Numbered from the stretch's first letter, positions 33,978 through 44,400 are shown. The stretch: 64,000 nucleotides of DNA from Natronoarchaeum philippinense (GCF_900215575.1 NZ_OBEJ01000001.1:744001-808000); one strand, 5' to 3'. Translations and numbers: made by a program. The notes: generated from the letters alone by a model not told the origin.

Positions 33978-34406
33978 TCAGTCCGCTTTCCCTTCGACCG
34001 TGAGACACTCACAGCGGTCGGCCTCGGGATCGAAGCAGTCCGGACACTCCGAGCGCCGATCGATGATCGTGTCGAGTCGCTCGGCGACGGTGTCGTCGAT
34101 GACGCTCTCTAGGGCGCGGGCCTCCTCGCGGTAGCTCTCGACTTCCAGCACGTTCGCCAGAAACCGTTCGATGATGCAGTACGTCTGGATCGCGTCGCGG
34201 GCCCGGCCGATCCCCTCGTCGGTGAGTTCGACGCCCTTGTACTTCTCGTGGTCGGCGAGGCCGCGATCCTCCAACTTGCCGATCATCTCGTTGACGCTGG
34301 CGGGGCTGACGTCGAGCATATCGGCGAGCGTGCCGGTCGACGCCGGGCCGTCTTCGATCATCTGTGCGAGATAGATCGCCTTGAGGTACTGGTCTGCTGT
34401 GTTCAT
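33978..34406 (-). CDS. sirR: DtxR-family metal-dependent regulator (SirR-like)
   Basis: This 142-residue regulator has an N-terminal winged helix (GPASTGTLADMLDVSPASVN, with recognition helix and wing EKYKGVELTDEG) followed by a dimerisation/metal domain (CIIERFLANVLEVESYREEA). Some canonical metal ligands seem altered: the position often His in the HEEA segment reads REEA, and LEHV reads LESV. The C-terminus instead has four Cys (ECPDCFDPEADRCEC), which may hold metal. It likely represses iron or manganese genes. The gene follows a ferritin-like gene on the same strand by 31 bp, so they probably form an operon. Confidence 0.9.
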   Translation of the reverse strand: MNTADQYLKAIYLAQMIEDGPASTGTLADMLDVSPASVNEMIGKLEDRGLADHEKYKGVELTDEGIGRARDAIQTYCIIERFLANVLEVESYREEARALESVIDDTVAERLDTIIDRRSECPDCFDPEADRCECLTVEGKAD

Positions 34407-34437
34407 GCGAGATCACCCGGCGCAGCCGCAGTGGCGC

Positions 34438-34938
34438 TCATTCGCGTTCCTCCATGATCGCGGTCACTTCCTCGACGCCCTCTTTTTCCTCTTCGCGGAT
34501 CGCATACAGCGTGTCGAGCACGCCCTGCTGGTCGATGCTGTAGTCGGCGTCGCTGGCCTCGATCGCCTCGATGAGATCGTCGTAGAACTTGTAGGCCGTC
34601 TCCTCGTTGCAGAGCTGGTCGTACAGCAGCCCGTCGAAGTCCTCGGGCTGGTTCTGCGCGTAGTTCTCGCGGACCAGCAGTTCGATCTCGTCGTAGCCGA
34701 CCGTCTCGGCGTCCATCTCGTCGATCAGCGACTCCAGCCGGGCGCGGTGCTCGGCGGACTCCTCGGCGGCGTGGTCGAGCAACTGCTCGATGGCGTCGTC
34801 GAGTTCGTCTCGCTCGGCGTCCGAGAGCGACTCCAAGTGCGAATAGGCACGCGCCTCGACGACCTCCTCCAGCACGACCCCGATCTGCAAGAGTCGGGCG
34901 AGCTGGCGGTCCGTCGAGACGCGTTGACCCAAGCTCAT
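34438..34938 (-). CDS. Ferritin-like (rubrerythrin-type) protein
   Basis: This protein has 166 residues from MSLGQRVSTDRQLARLLQIG; two GTG codons upstream are possible alternative starts. It has the four-helix pattern of ferritin-like proteins with Glu/His ligands: LEEVVEARAYSHLES, HAAEESAEHRARLESLIDE and NEETAYKFYDDLIEAIE, plus EEEKEGVEEV. A diiron site that stores or oxidises iron, or removes peroxide, is likely. It is followed on the same strand by the DtxR-family regulator, so the pair probably handles iron storage and its control. No iron-box-like palindrome was seen just upstream. Confidence 0.85.
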   Translation of the reverse strand: MSLGQRVSTDRQLARLLQIGVVLEEVVEARAYSHLESLSDAERDELDDAIEQLLDHAAEESAEHRARLESLIDEMDAETVGYDEIELLVRENYAQNQPEDFDGLLYDQLCNEETAYKFYDDLIEAIEASDADYSIDQQGVLDTLYAIREEEKEGVEEVTAIMEERE

Positions 34939-35097
34939 ATCCACCACTCGGGGAGCCGGTCACTTAACGCTCCCTACTTTCGGCGTCGCGCGACATCTCC
35001 GGCACCCAGCCCGAGGTCCGGCGGACCGACGAGCGGCGACACAGCCGACAGCCACAGCGCCCCCACAGCTATCCGCCGATCTGTGGTTACCTCACCC

Positions 35098-36465
35098 ATG
35101 CGCTACCTCGAAATCAGGGTGCCGAGCGGCAAACGGAGTGCCGTCCTCGGCATTCTCGAGGATGAGGGCGTCGATTACGTCGCCAGCGACGAGACGAGCG
35201 GCCGAGGCTACACCGCGGTCGTCCGCTTTCCACTCCCGACTCGGGCCGTCGAACCGGTACTCGATCGCCTGCACGAGGCGGGTATCGACGACGACGCCAG
35301 CGTCGTCGTGATCGACGCCGAGACGGTGCTGTCCGAACAGTTCGCTCGGCTCCGAGACCAGTACGGCCGCGGCGGTAAGCGGGGCGCCCGCACGTCGCGG
35401 CAGGTCCTCCGGACGAAAGCCGAGGAGCTGATGCCGGTGTTCCCGATCTACGTCGCAATGTTGCTGATCAGCGCCGTCGTCGCTACAGCCGGGCTGCTCG
35501 CGGATTCGCCGGCGGTCGTCGTCGGATCGATGGTGATCGCGCCGCTGATCGGTCCCGCGCTGGCGGCCAACATCGGGATCGTCACCGGTGACGGCAATCT
35601 CAGATCGACCGGATTCGCCTACCAGTTCGCCGGTCTCGCCGTGGTCATCTCGGCCTCGATCGGCATCGCCGTCCTCGCCCGTCTGGCGGGCCTCGAACCG
35701 GCGGGCGTCGACATCGTCGTGGCGACAGAACTCGAAGAGCGCGTCTCGCCGAACCTGCTCTCGCTGGCGGTCGCGCTCGGCGCCGGCGTCGCCGGCATCC
35801 TGAGTCTGACACGAGGGTTTTCGGAAGCGATCGTCGGCGTCATGATCGCCGCCGCGCTCATCCCGCCAGCGGCCGCCGTCGGGATCACCGTCGCGTGGGG
35901 GATGTACGGGGCGGCGCTGGGCGCTGCCGGACTCGTGGCCGTGAACGTGCTGTCGATCAACTTCGCGGCTCTCTCGACGCTGTGGATTGCGGGCTATCGC
36001 CCACAGGGGCTGTTCGAGGTCGCCCCGACGCGGACGGAAACCTACGCGTACGCGGCGCTCTTCGCCGCCGCGTTGCTGGTGCTGGCGGCGCCGCTGGCCG
36101 GCGTCACGATGCTCGACATCCACACCACGCAGGTCCAATCGGCCGCCGAAGCGGACGTGGCTGCCGTGCTCAACGAGTCCGAATACGGTGAGTACGAGCT
36201 CGAAACCGTCGAAGTGGTGCTCGACGAGGACTACCCCGTTCGGTCGATCGACCGCGTTCTCATTACGGTCTCCAGCCGCGATCCGGGCGTCAGCCCGGCG
36301 TTGACCGATCGCCTCTACCGCGAACTCAGCGAGGACACCGAGGAGCCGCTGGTCGTCGAAGTACAGTTCATCGTCGCCGACGAGCAACGCCAGTCGAGTT
36401 CTGCTTCGGCGTCGCTTCGCGCGGGCGCTGGAGGGCAACTCGACCGCCGATATTCCGGACAGTAA
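35098..36465 (+). CDS. TIGR00341 / DUF389 membrane protein
   Basis: The protein has 455 residues from ATG 35098 (MRYLEIRVPSGKRSAVLGIL). Residues 1 to about 85 form an ACT-like ferredoxin-fold domain; then come about 6-8 membrane segments with the DUF389 signature (VVGSMVIAPLIGPALAANIG, ALIPPAAAVGITVAWGMYG), and a C-terminal soluble domain (VLDEDYPVRSIDRVLITVS). DUF389/TIGR00341 proteins are widespread in archaea and bacteria; the function is unknown. It does not share an operon with its neighbours; the ferritin-like gene diverges upstream and the suf operon converges downstream. Confidence 0.9.
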   Translation: MRYLEIRVPSGKRSAVLGILEDEGVDYVASDETSGRGYTAVVRFPLPTRAVEPVLDRLHEAGIDDDASVVVIDAETVLSEQFARLRDQYGRGGKRGARTSRQVLRTKAEELMPVFPIYVAMLLISAVVATAGLLADSPAVVVGSMVIAPLIGPALAANIGIVTGDGNLRSTGFAYQFAGLAVVISASIGIAVLARLAGLEPAGVDIVVATELEERVSPNLLSLAVALGAGVAGILSLTRGFSEAIVGVMIAAALIPPAAAVGITVAWGMYGAALGAAGLVAVNVLSINFAALSTLWIAGYRPQGLFEVAPTRTETYAYAALFAAALLVLAAPLAGVTMLDIHTTQVQSAAEADVAAVLNESEYGEYELETVEVVLDEDYPVRSIDRVLITVSSRDPGVSPALTDRLYRELSEDTEEPLVVEVQFIVADEQRQSSSASASLRAGAGGQLDRRYSGQ

Positions 36466-36525
36466 CGCGGCTGAGCCGTCGCTACTCGGGGTCGGAGGCC
36501 GAAGAAAAACGAACCGAAAGCGGCG

Positions 36526-37740
36526 CTATTCCCGCAGTCTCTGCGCCACGAGGTCTTCGAGATCCTCGCGGAGTTCGTCGACCGCAACTTCGTCGAGAAC
36601 GGGGACGAAAAAGCCCTCGACGAGCATGTTGACCGCTTTCTCGGGATCGACGCCGCGACTGATCATGTAGAACAGCTCCTCCTGGTCGACCTGACCGACG
36701 GTCGCGGAGTGGCTGGCCTCGGTGTCGTGGTTGTTGATGATCAGCTTCGGGGAGGCGTCGGCCTCGCTCTCGTCCGACAGCATCAGCGTGTTCTCGCGCT
36801 GGTAGGAGTTGGTGTCCCACGCGCCAGAGCCGACGTCCTGAACGCCCTCGTAGACCGAGCGTGCCACGTCGTCGATGACGCCGCGGGTCACCAGATCGGC
36901 GGTGGTGTGCTCGGCACGGTGCCAGACGCGGGCGTCCAGATCGAAGTGCTGGTCCTCGTGGCCGAAAAAGGCGCCGACGATCTGGGACTCGGAGCTGTCG
37001 CCGTTGAGTTCGGTCTCGACGCTGGACTTGGTCAGGCGGGAGCCGATGTTGCCCTCGATCCAGTTGATCGTGGCGTACGTGCCGGCGTCACCGCGCTTGT
37101 GGGTGAAGTTGTACGTCTCCTCGTCGACGTTCTGGAGCGAGCCGTACTGGACGTTGGAGTTCTCGCCGGCGGCGATCTCGACGACGCCGCTGTAGTAGCG
37201 GTCGCCCTCGACATCGGCGTCGCCCGTGCTCTGGCGTTCCAGCAGCGTGACCGAGGAGGACTCCTCGGCGACGACGAGCGTGTAGTTGAACAGCGACTGG
37301 CTGTTCATTTCGGTGCGGACCTTCACGTCCTCGGCCTCGACGCCCTCGGGGACGTAGACGACCGTCCCGGTCGAGAACAGCGCCGTCGACAGCGCGGTGA
37401 GGTAGTTCGACTGCGGATCGACGACGTTCCCGAAGTTGTCTTCGAGCAGGTCGTCGAGTTCGTCGACGGCTTCGCTCCAGGGGAGCACCTCGACGCCCTC
37501 GGCGTCGACGAGCTCTTTCTCCTCGGCGGCGTTCAGCGGATCGACCAGCGACTCGTAGTCGAGGTCTTCGAGGTTGGTCCACTTTCGGCCCGGCGTCTGG
37601 ATGACCGACGGCATGCCGAGGTCCTCCAGCGCGTCGAGCGCGTCGAGACGCGTTTCGAGGAGCCACTCGGGCTCCCCGAGCTCCTCGGAGATCTGGCGAA
37701 CGGTGCTCTCGTCGATCGTGGCGTGTACCTGCGTACTCAT
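36526..37740 (-). CDS. sufD: Fe-S cluster assembly scaffold SufD
   Basis: SufD (404 residues) pairs with SufB on the SufBC2D scaffold that builds iron-sulfur clusters. The N-terminus is helical (EWLLETRLDALDALEDLGMP) and the rest is a right-handed beta-helix, ending with the SufBD signature SHSATVGQVDQEELFYMIS and PEKAVNMLVEGFF. The invariant late His of the family is within ASHSATVGQ. It is the third gene of the sufCBD operon, starting 2 bp after the SufB stop. In haloarchaea SUF is the main Fe-S assembly route. The end of the gene faces the DUF389 gene. Confidence 0.95.
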   Translation of the reverse strand: MSTQVHATIDESTVRQISEELGEPEWLLETRLDALDALEDLGMPSVIQTPGRKWTNLEDLDYESLVDPLNAAEEKELVDAEGVEVLPWSEAVDELDDLLEDNFGNVVDPQSNYLTALSTALFSTGTVVYVPEGVEAEDVKVRTEMNSQSLFNYTLVVAEESSSVTLLERQSTGDADVEGDRYYSGVVEIAAGENSNVQYGSLQNVDEETYNFTHKRGDAGTYATINWIEGNIGSRLTKSSVETELNGDSSESQIVGAFFGHEDQHFDLDARVWHRAEHTTADLVTRGVIDDVARSVYEGVQDVGSGAWDTNSYQRENTLMLSDESEADASPKLIINNHDTEASHSATVGQVDQEELFYMISRGVDPEKAVNMLVEGFFVPVLDEVAVDELREDLEDLVAQRLRE

Positions 37741-37741
37741 G

Positions 37742-39172
37742 TTATCCGAGGCTCCCCTCCATCTCGAGCTCGATGAGGCGATTGAGCTCGACCGCGTACT
37801 CGATGGGCAGTTCTTCCGTGATCGGCTCGATGAAGCCCGAGACGATCATCTGCTTGGCGTCGTCGTCGTCGAGACCGCGCGACTGGAGGTAGAAGATGTC
37901 CTCGTCGCCGATCTTGCCGACGGTGGCCTCGTGGGCGACGTTGACCTTCGATTCCTCGATCTCCATGTACGGCATCGTGTCGCTGGTCGACTCGTTGTCG
38001 AACATCAGGGCGTCGCACTCGACGGCCGTCGAGGAGTTCTCGGCGCCGTCGGCGATCTGGACGAGCCCGCGGTAGTTGGTGCGGCCGCCGTCCTTGGCGA
38101 TCGACTTGGACTCGACGGTCGACTTCGTGTCGGGCGCGTTGTGGTACACCTTCGCGCCGGTGTCGATGTCCTGGCCCTCGCCCGCGAAGGCGATGGTGAT
38201 GTGGTTGTCCGTCGCGCCGCGACCCTTGAGGATCGTCGAGGGGTACAGCATCGTGGCCTTCGAGCCCATCGAGCCCGAGATCCACTCCATCGTGCCGCCC
38301 TTCTCGGCGATGGCGCGCTTGGTGTTGAGGTTGTAGGTGTTCTTCGACCAGTTCTGCACCGTGGAGTACTGGACGTGGGCGTCCTCCTTGACGAAGACCT
38401 CGACGCCGCCGGAGTGGAGGTTGTGGGTGCCGTACTTCGGCGCCGAACAGCCCTCGATGTAGTGAACCTCGCTACCGGGCTCGGCGATGATGAGCGTGTG
38501 CTCGAACTGGCCCATCCCTTCCGAGTTCATCCGGAAGTACGCCTGCACGGGCATCTCGACGGTGACGTCCTCGGGGACGTACACGAACGAGCCGCCCGAC
38601 CAGACCGCGCCGTGGAGCGCCGCGAACTTGTTGTCGCTCGGGGGGACGCAGTTCGTCATGAAGTGCTCTTTGACGAGCTCTTCGTGCTCCTGGACGGCCT
38701 CGTCCATGTTGCAGAAGATGACGCCCTTCTCCTCCCACTGCTCTTGCATGTTCTGGTAGACGACCTCCGACTCGTACTGGGCGCCGACGCCCGAGAGCGC
38801 CTTGCGCTCGGCCTCGGGGATGCCCAGCTTCTCGAAGGTGTCCTGAATCTCGTCGGGGAGGTCCTCCCAGTCGTCGGCGCCCTCGCGCTTGTCGACGTCC
38901 GGGCGGATGTAGGGAACGATCTCCTCGACATCGAGCCCCGAAAGGTCGGGCATGCCCGGCCAGCCGCTCGGCATCGGCATCTCCTCGTACTGTCGGAACG
39001 CGCGGAGGCGCCGCTCGAGCATCCACTCGGGTTCGTCTTTGTCCTCGCTGATGAGGCGGACGACCTCCTCGGTCAGTCCCTTGTCGGAGCGGACGGCGGA
39101 TTTCTCCTCTTTCTTGAACTCGAACCGCTCCTCGGTGTCGGTCTCTTGTAGGTGGTCTTGATCTGAACTCAT
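37742..39172 (-). CDS. sufB: Fe-S cluster assembly scaffold SufB
   Basis: SufB (476 residues) is the scaffold subunit on which Fe-S clusters form. It includes the N-terminal extension (LTEEVVRLISEDKDEPEWML), CVPPSDNKFAALHGAVW, a beta-helix with the conserved EGCSAPKYGTHNLHSGGVEV cluster/sulfide site Cys, and the ending HEATVGKIGDEDIFYLQSRG. No intein is present, unlike some SufB proteins. It is second in the sufCBD operon, 34 bp after sufC. The acidic N-terminal residues are typical of haloarchaea. Length and motifs are normal for the family. Confidence 0.97.
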   Translation of the reverse strand: MSSDQDHLQETDTEERFEFKKEEKSAVRSDKGLTEEVVRLISEDKDEPEWMLERRLRAFRQYEEMPMPSGWPGMPDLSGLDVEEIVPYIRPDVDKREGADDWEDLPDEIQDTFEKLGIPEAERKALSGVGAQYESEVVYQNMQEQWEEKGVIFCNMDEAVQEHEELVKEHFMTNCVPPSDNKFAALHGAVWSGGSFVYVPEDVTVEMPVQAYFRMNSEGMGQFEHTLIIAEPGSEVHYIEGCSAPKYGTHNLHSGGVEVFVKEDAHVQYSTVQNWSKNTYNLNTKRAIAEKGGTMEWISGSMGSKATMLYPSTILKGRGATDNHITIAFAGEGQDIDTGAKVYHNAPDTKSTVESKSIAKDGGRTNYRGLVQIADGAENSSTAVECDALMFDNESTSDTMPYMEIEESKVNVAHEATVGKIGDEDIFYLQSRGLDDDDAKQMIVSGFIEPITEELPIEYAVELNRLIELEMEGSLG

Positions 39173-39206
39173 GGTTTAGTGTTGGATGGTAGTCGCTGGA
39201 GCCGTA

Positions 39207-40121
39207 TCAGGCTGTCTCGTAGACCTGCTCTCGGACCCAGTCGTACCCCTCGTCCTCGAGCGTCTCGGCGAGTTCGGCGTCGCCGCTCATGGCGATCTCG
39301 CCGTCGAGCATCACGTGGACGTGGTCGGGCTCGACGTAGTCGAGGATCCGCTGGTAGTGGGTGATCTGCAGGATGCCGGTGCCCTGCTCGTCGCGCAGCG
39401 CGTTGATGCCGTCGGAAACGTCCTGCAGGCGGTCGATGTCCAGCCCGGAGTCGATCTCGTCGAGCACGGCGATCTCGGGTTCGAGAATGGCGGCCTGGAG
39501 CACCTCGTTCTGTTTCTTCTCGCCGCCGGAGAAGCCGGCGTTCAGATATCGGCGAGCGAACTTCTCGTCCATGTCGAGCTGCTCCATCTTCTCGGAGAGG
39601 ATCTGCTGGAACTGCGCAACGTCGACTTCGCCCTCGTCGGCGGGGCCTTCCATCGGGGAGGTTTCGTAGCCTTCGTCGTCGGCTTCTTCCTCGGCGTCAT
39701 CGTCCTCTTCGCCCTCGAAGAGCTCCTCGCGCTCCTCGATCTTGGCGTTGAGCGCCGTTCGGAGGAAGTTCGACATCGTGACGCCCTCGATCTCGGCGGG
39801 ATACTGGAAACCGAGGAACACGCCGAGCGCGGCGCGCTCGTTGGGTTCGAGCTCGAGCAGATTCCAAGTCGTCTGGTCCTCGTCGATCTCGATGTCCTCG
39901 AACTCGTCGCCCTCGAAGTGGAGCAGCACTTCGCCGTCGGTGATCTCGTAGGCGGGGTGGCCGGCGATGACCTTCGCTGTCGTCGACTTGCCGCTCCCGT
40001 TGGGACCCATCAGCGCGTGGATCTCACCGGGTTCGACCTCGAGGTCGACGCCGTTGAGGATCTGCTCGCCGCCCTCCTCTGCTACCTTCGCGTGGAGATT
40101 TTTGAGTTGTAGCGTAGCCAT
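39207..40121 (-). CDS. sufC: Fe-S cluster assembly ATPase SufC
   Basis: The protein has 304 residues from [20 protein letters not shown]. SufC is the ABC-type ATPase that drives the SufBD scaffold. Walker [10 protein letters not shown], signature [10 protein letters not shown] and Walker [13 protein letters not shown] are intact; the switch His is in [11 protein letters not shown] highly acidic insertion of about 35 residues (around residues 130-165, rich in Glu and Asp) between Walker A and the signature is unusual compared with bacterial SufC and is common in haloarchaea. It is the first gene of sufCBD, with its promoter in the 40122-40388 gap. Confidence 0.97.
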   Translation of the reverse strand: MATLQLKNLHAKVAEEGGEQILNGVDLEVEPGEIHALMGPNGSGKSTTAKVIAGHPAYEITDGEVLLHFEGDEFEDIEIDEDQTTWNLLELEPNERAALGVFLGFQYPAEIEGVTMSNFLRTALNAKIEEREELFEGEEDDDAEEEADDEGYETSPMEGPADEGEVDVAQFQQILSEKMEQLDMDEKFARRYLNAGFSGGEKKQNEVLQAAILEPEIAVLDEIDSGLDIDRLQDVSDGINALRDEQGTGILQITHYQRILDYVEPDHVHVMLDGEIAMSGDAELAETLEDEGYDWVREQVYETA

Positions 40122-40206
40122 TGGTGAATAGTCCTCTGTCACTCGAACGGTGGGGGCGGCTACCCATAATGGTTTCGCATTTCACGCAATCAGTTGTCTT
40201 TCGGGA

Positions 40207-40215
40207 AAAATACTT
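40207..40215 (-). promoter_or_regulatory. suf operon promoter (TATA-like)
   Basis: On the minus strand, aaaaagtatttttcc (about 40205-40218) gives a strong TATA-like box about 85-90 nt before the SufC start, so a leader of about 60 nt is expected. The rest of the 267-bp gap contains no gene. The plus-strand PurM-like gene starts at 40389 and would need its own promoter. No iron-box palindrome was noticed. Confidence 0.45.
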
Positions 40216-40388
40216 TTTCAGTTTACCAACTCACGATCGGCAGTTTTCCACTGGACTTTCCCGGCGCTCGACGCCGCTGCTGGGCCGGCAGCGGGTGTTC
40301 TAGCTCTCAAACACAACTACAGACCGTCGAGTGTCAGCTGTTCGGCCCGAGTAGGAACACAGAAACCGCTCGCGGGAAATCCGTCGGT

Positions 40389-41396
40389 ATGGACGAGACG
40401 GGCAAAGTCGACCGAGAGTTCTTCGAGGGCCAGATCGCCTCGCGGCTGGGTGCCCCCCGCGACGACATCGCAATCGGCCCGACCTACGGCGTCGACTTCG
40501 GACTGCTCGACATCGACGACAGCGTTCTGGCCGTCGCTACCGATCCGATCTCGATCCTGCCCGAACTGGGCTTCGAGCGCGCCGGACGGTTCGGCATTCG
40601 GATCGTCCTCTCGGACGTGGCCGTCTCGGGACTGACGCCCTCGCACGTCGCCGTCTCACTGTCCTTACCCCCTGAAACGACCGATGAACAGTTCGCGCGC
40701 TTCTGGAGCGCGATCGACGAGGAGTGCCGCGATCTCGGCGTGGGCGTCCTCACGGGCCACACCGCTCGGTACGACGAGAGCCGGTATCCGTGGGTCGGCA
40801 ACGGGACGGCGTTCGCGGTCGGCGACGCAGACGACCTCGTGCGCCCCGACGGCGCTCGCCCGGGTGACGACCTACTGATAACGAAGGGGCCTGCCGTCGA
40901 GACGACGGGACTGCTGGCCTCGCTGTTTCCCGAACAGATCGACCTGCCCGCGGAGACGGTGACAACCGCCCAAGAACGCCTCGACGACGTGGAGACGGTG
41001 CGAGACTGCGCAGCGGCGTCTGAGGCCGGTCGCGTGACCGCGATGCACGACGCGACCGAGGGCGGTCTGGTCGGCGCACTCCACGAAGTCGCCGGGAGCG
41101 CAGGCGTTCACCTCGACGTCCAGACGGACGCCGTGCCGATGCTGCCGGGCGTCAAGGCGGTCAGCAATGCGCTGTCGATGGATCCGTGGCGTGCGAGCAC
41201 CGCCGGAACGTTGCTCTTGACCGTAGATCCGGAGGACACCGACGCCGTCGTCTCGGCGCTCGAAGATCGGGGGACGCCGGTCGGCGTCGCCGGACGCGTC
41301 GAAGACGGCTCGGGCGTCGTCGTCGACGGCGAGGCGGTCGACGCACCGAGCGGCGACGCCTCGTGGCCGGTCTACGAACGACTGCTCGGGGAGTGA
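40389..41396 (+). CDS. AIR synthase (PurM)-like superfamily protein
   Basis: The protein has 335 residues from ATG 40389 (MDETGKVDREFFEGQIASRL). It has the PurM/HypE fold pattern: N-terminal acidic strand AIGPTYGVDFGLLDIDD, ATDPISILPELGFERAGRFG with LSDVAVSGLTPSH, and C-terminal MHDATEGGLVGALHEVAGSA, the ATP-binding segment typical of HypE and its relatives (DATRGG in HypE). The family includes PurM, SelD, ThiL and HypE, which bind ATP and substrates at the dimer interface. No hydrogenase genes are nearby, so it is probably a HypE-like protein of unknown substrate, not a true HypE. Divergent from sufC. Confidence 0.85.
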   Translation: MDETGKVDREFFEGQIASRLGAPRDDIAIGPTYGVDFGLLDIDDSVLAVATDPISILPELGFERAGRFGIRIVLSDVAVSGLTPSHVAVSLSLPPETTDEQFARFWSAIDEECRDLGVGVLTGHTARYDESRYPWVGNGTAFAVGDADDLVRPDGARPGDDLLITKGPAVETTGLLASLFPEQIDLPAETVTTAQERLDDVETVRDCAAASEAGRVTAMHDATEGGLVGALHEVAGSAGVHLDVQTDAVPMLPGVKAVSNALSMDPWRASTAGTLLLTVDPEDTDAVVSALEDRGTPVGVAGRVEDGSGVVVDGEAVDAPSGDASWPVYERLLGE

Positions 41397-41409
41397 GGCG
41401 TGAGCCGAG

Positions 41410-44400
41410 TCACATGAAGCTGCCGAGGCCCGTCTGTTCCTGCCCGCTTTTGACTTCCTCCCACGAGATGTCAAGCGCCTCCAGCACGCGGGCGATCGGT
41501 CCCTTGAGCGTCTTGTCGAGCATCTTCTCGTAGTCGACCTCGAACTCCTCGGGGATCTGGTCTTCGTACTCGAAACAGATCACGTCCGGGTCGCGCTTGA
41601 ACTCGCCGTACAGCGCGTCTGTCTGTGGATTGAGCCCGTCTTCGCTCTCCACGCGCTCGAAGAAGTCGGGGTGGACTTTCTGCAGGTAGAGCCGTTTTGG
41701 CTTCGAGCCGCTGGCGAAGTTCGTCCCGAGTAGCATATTGGCGTACTTCGCGCCCCTGACCTGCGCGGTGTCGGTGTCGTAGTTGTCGAGTTTCTTGCCG
41801 ATTCCGCCGGGAATACCGATCTCGTCGAGCGACACGTCGCCGCTCTGGACGCGCTGGATCACCTCGTGGACGTAGTCTTTGACGTCCTCGATGTCCTCCC
41901 CGCGGACGATTCGGGTGATGACTTCCAACTGGACTTCCTTGGTGATCGGCGCGATGTCCGAGCGCTGGTACTCGAAGCCGGTGATGTCGATGTCGTCGAC
42001 GTCTTTGCCCTCCTTCCAGACGATGTGGCCGGCGTAGCGCTTCTTGGTGCCCGCTTGGAAGAAGCGCCGATAGAGCTTCTCGAACTCGATCTGGAAGCGG
42101 TGTTCGTCGGCGTTCAGTTCCTCGCGCGCGAACTCGTCGTAGGCGTCGTTGATGTGCTCCTCGATCTCGAAGGACTGATCGATGGCGTCGTCTTTCGAGA
42201 TCTCGGGACCGAGTTCGAGCATCACCGAGTCCGTGTTGTGAAGGACAACCCCGCCGACGGCGTCGACGAAGTTCTGGTTTTCAGCGACGCTAAGATCGTA
42301 CACGTGTCCGTCGTGGTCAGTTTCGTGGACTACCGGATCTCGACCGGAGCGGTAATAATCGCACGTGCGAATCGTGTAGCTCTTCTTACTTTCGCGGTAT
42401 TTGAACGAGTGCTTCCGCCCTCGCTGGGTGAGGAGCATCGACAATCCCGCCACGAGTTTGCGGCTCGTCGTCTCGAAGTCGAAGTTACGCTGACAGTACT
42501 CGTCCGAGTACCGCGGGAATTCCCTCGAGCCGTCTCCTTCAACGAGGACCTCGAGAAACAGCTCTTGGAGTTCATTGGATAGGTGATAGACGAACGAAGG
42601 GATGCGTTTCCCTCGAGAAGTCTGACCAGCGAACTCCCGGAAGAACACCGCCGAAAGCTCGTTCATCATCTGCAGCTTTCGCGTCTGATCGTCGTACCGT
42701 ATTTCGGCGTCGCCATCCTCGATAACGCGCTCGTCGCTGCTATCGGATACGATGATACTAGCTGTCGCTCCCTCGAACAGTCGTTCGTAATCCGTCTGTA
42801 GGCCTTTGAGCCATTCGCTGCGCGACTCCGAGATACTCGCCCCGAACTTCCGATCGGTCGTCTCGACAGTCGAGGCGCTCCCTTCCGTCACGTAGGCAGC
42901 GAGGAGGCGAACGAGCGCTTTCCCGTCCTCGGAATCCGGATCGACGTGACGCTGGACCTTGATCGTCGAATCCAAACTCCCGTGGTGCTCATGGCCGAAC
43001 CAGACGTACTCTTCGTCCGCGTGTATCCGCTTTACCTTCGTCTCGGCGTCTTCGCTTCCGACACTTCGGCCGTCCTTGTACTCTCTGGTGTATCCGCGTA
43101 ACACCTCGTACACGTCGATCGTTTCGACGCTCTCGAGTGAGGGAACTCCGGGAATACGCAGCGGTTCATCGAGGTCTTCAGGCGAAGCTTCGACGAAGTC
43201 ATCGTCTTCTTCGACGACGAACGAATGATCTCGGGTCGTCGTCGACTCTCCAAACTTGTGCTGAACGTCGACAACGGGTTTGTCGGTTTCGTGCCGGATT
43301 ACCTGCTCGATCGGTTGCCACTCGGGATTGCCGTCGTCGCTCAGGGAAAGTGCTTCCCAACCGTCGATTTCGCGCCTGTCCTTGCCGAGTGACGCCGACG
43401 CGACGGGGCCGCCGTCAGCGGTGATCAACAGTTCAGACTCCGTCGTCGTGTCCGCGCGCTCGAAGAGTTGTTCGATCGGAACGACGCGCATCATGCTGTC
43501 AGGGTCCCGAACAACTACCGGTCTGTCGCCGGTAACACTGTCACCGTAAATGACCTGATGCCCGAGATCGTTCGCCGCGGTCTCGGTGAACTCGATAACG
43601 TCACGTCCTGTTGCGGTTACAGCGGCGCCCATCTCCTTGTCGTAGAGACGGAATCGATCCCATCCGAGCACCCCGTAGAGAGAATTCATGATGACCTTGA
43701 CAGCCGCTTGCTGTCGGTCGAACCGCTCGTAGTCCTGGCTGTCGGGGTCGTTCTCGTTCCGGAGCGATTTCTTCTCCTCGCGCTCGCTGAGGAGTTCGTC
43801 GACCATCTCCCGGATGATGCCGTCCGGCTCCTTCCGGAAGTGGGTCCCGTTGGGCGCGCGGTAGGTCTCGCCGTCGTAGGACTCGGGGTCGACTTTCGTC
43901 TCGGGCGAGGCGTTCGTCGTCACCATACACATCGGGTACAGCGACTTGAGGTCCAGTACGGTGACGTTCTCGCGGACGCCGGTGATCGGGTCGAAGACGG
44001 CGCCGCCCTCGTAGTCCTCGCCCTCGTGGCGGCCCTTCGAGGGGAGCGCAAAGTCGCCGTGGACCTTGTGGAGCACGTACATGTCGACCGCGTCGCCCGG
44101 CGTCGGGGCGTCTTCGAGCTTACAGCCGACGAAGGATCGCACCTCGTCCCAGAACGCGACGATGTCTTGCTTGCGGTCGAGTTCGACACAGAGCTCCACG
44201 TCCCGGAGGTTGTACTCCAGCAGGCGCTCGGGGTCTTGCTCCCAGAGGTCGCCGATGTCGCCGGTGTAGCGTTCCTTGCCGACGCCGAGTTCCTGCTCGC
44301 CGACGGCGTCGAGCCGGTAGGATTCGAGTTCGGTGAACTGCGTGCGCTTGTAGGCGTAGAGCAGGTCGAACACGACCCGGCCCTTGATGTCCGGGCCGCC

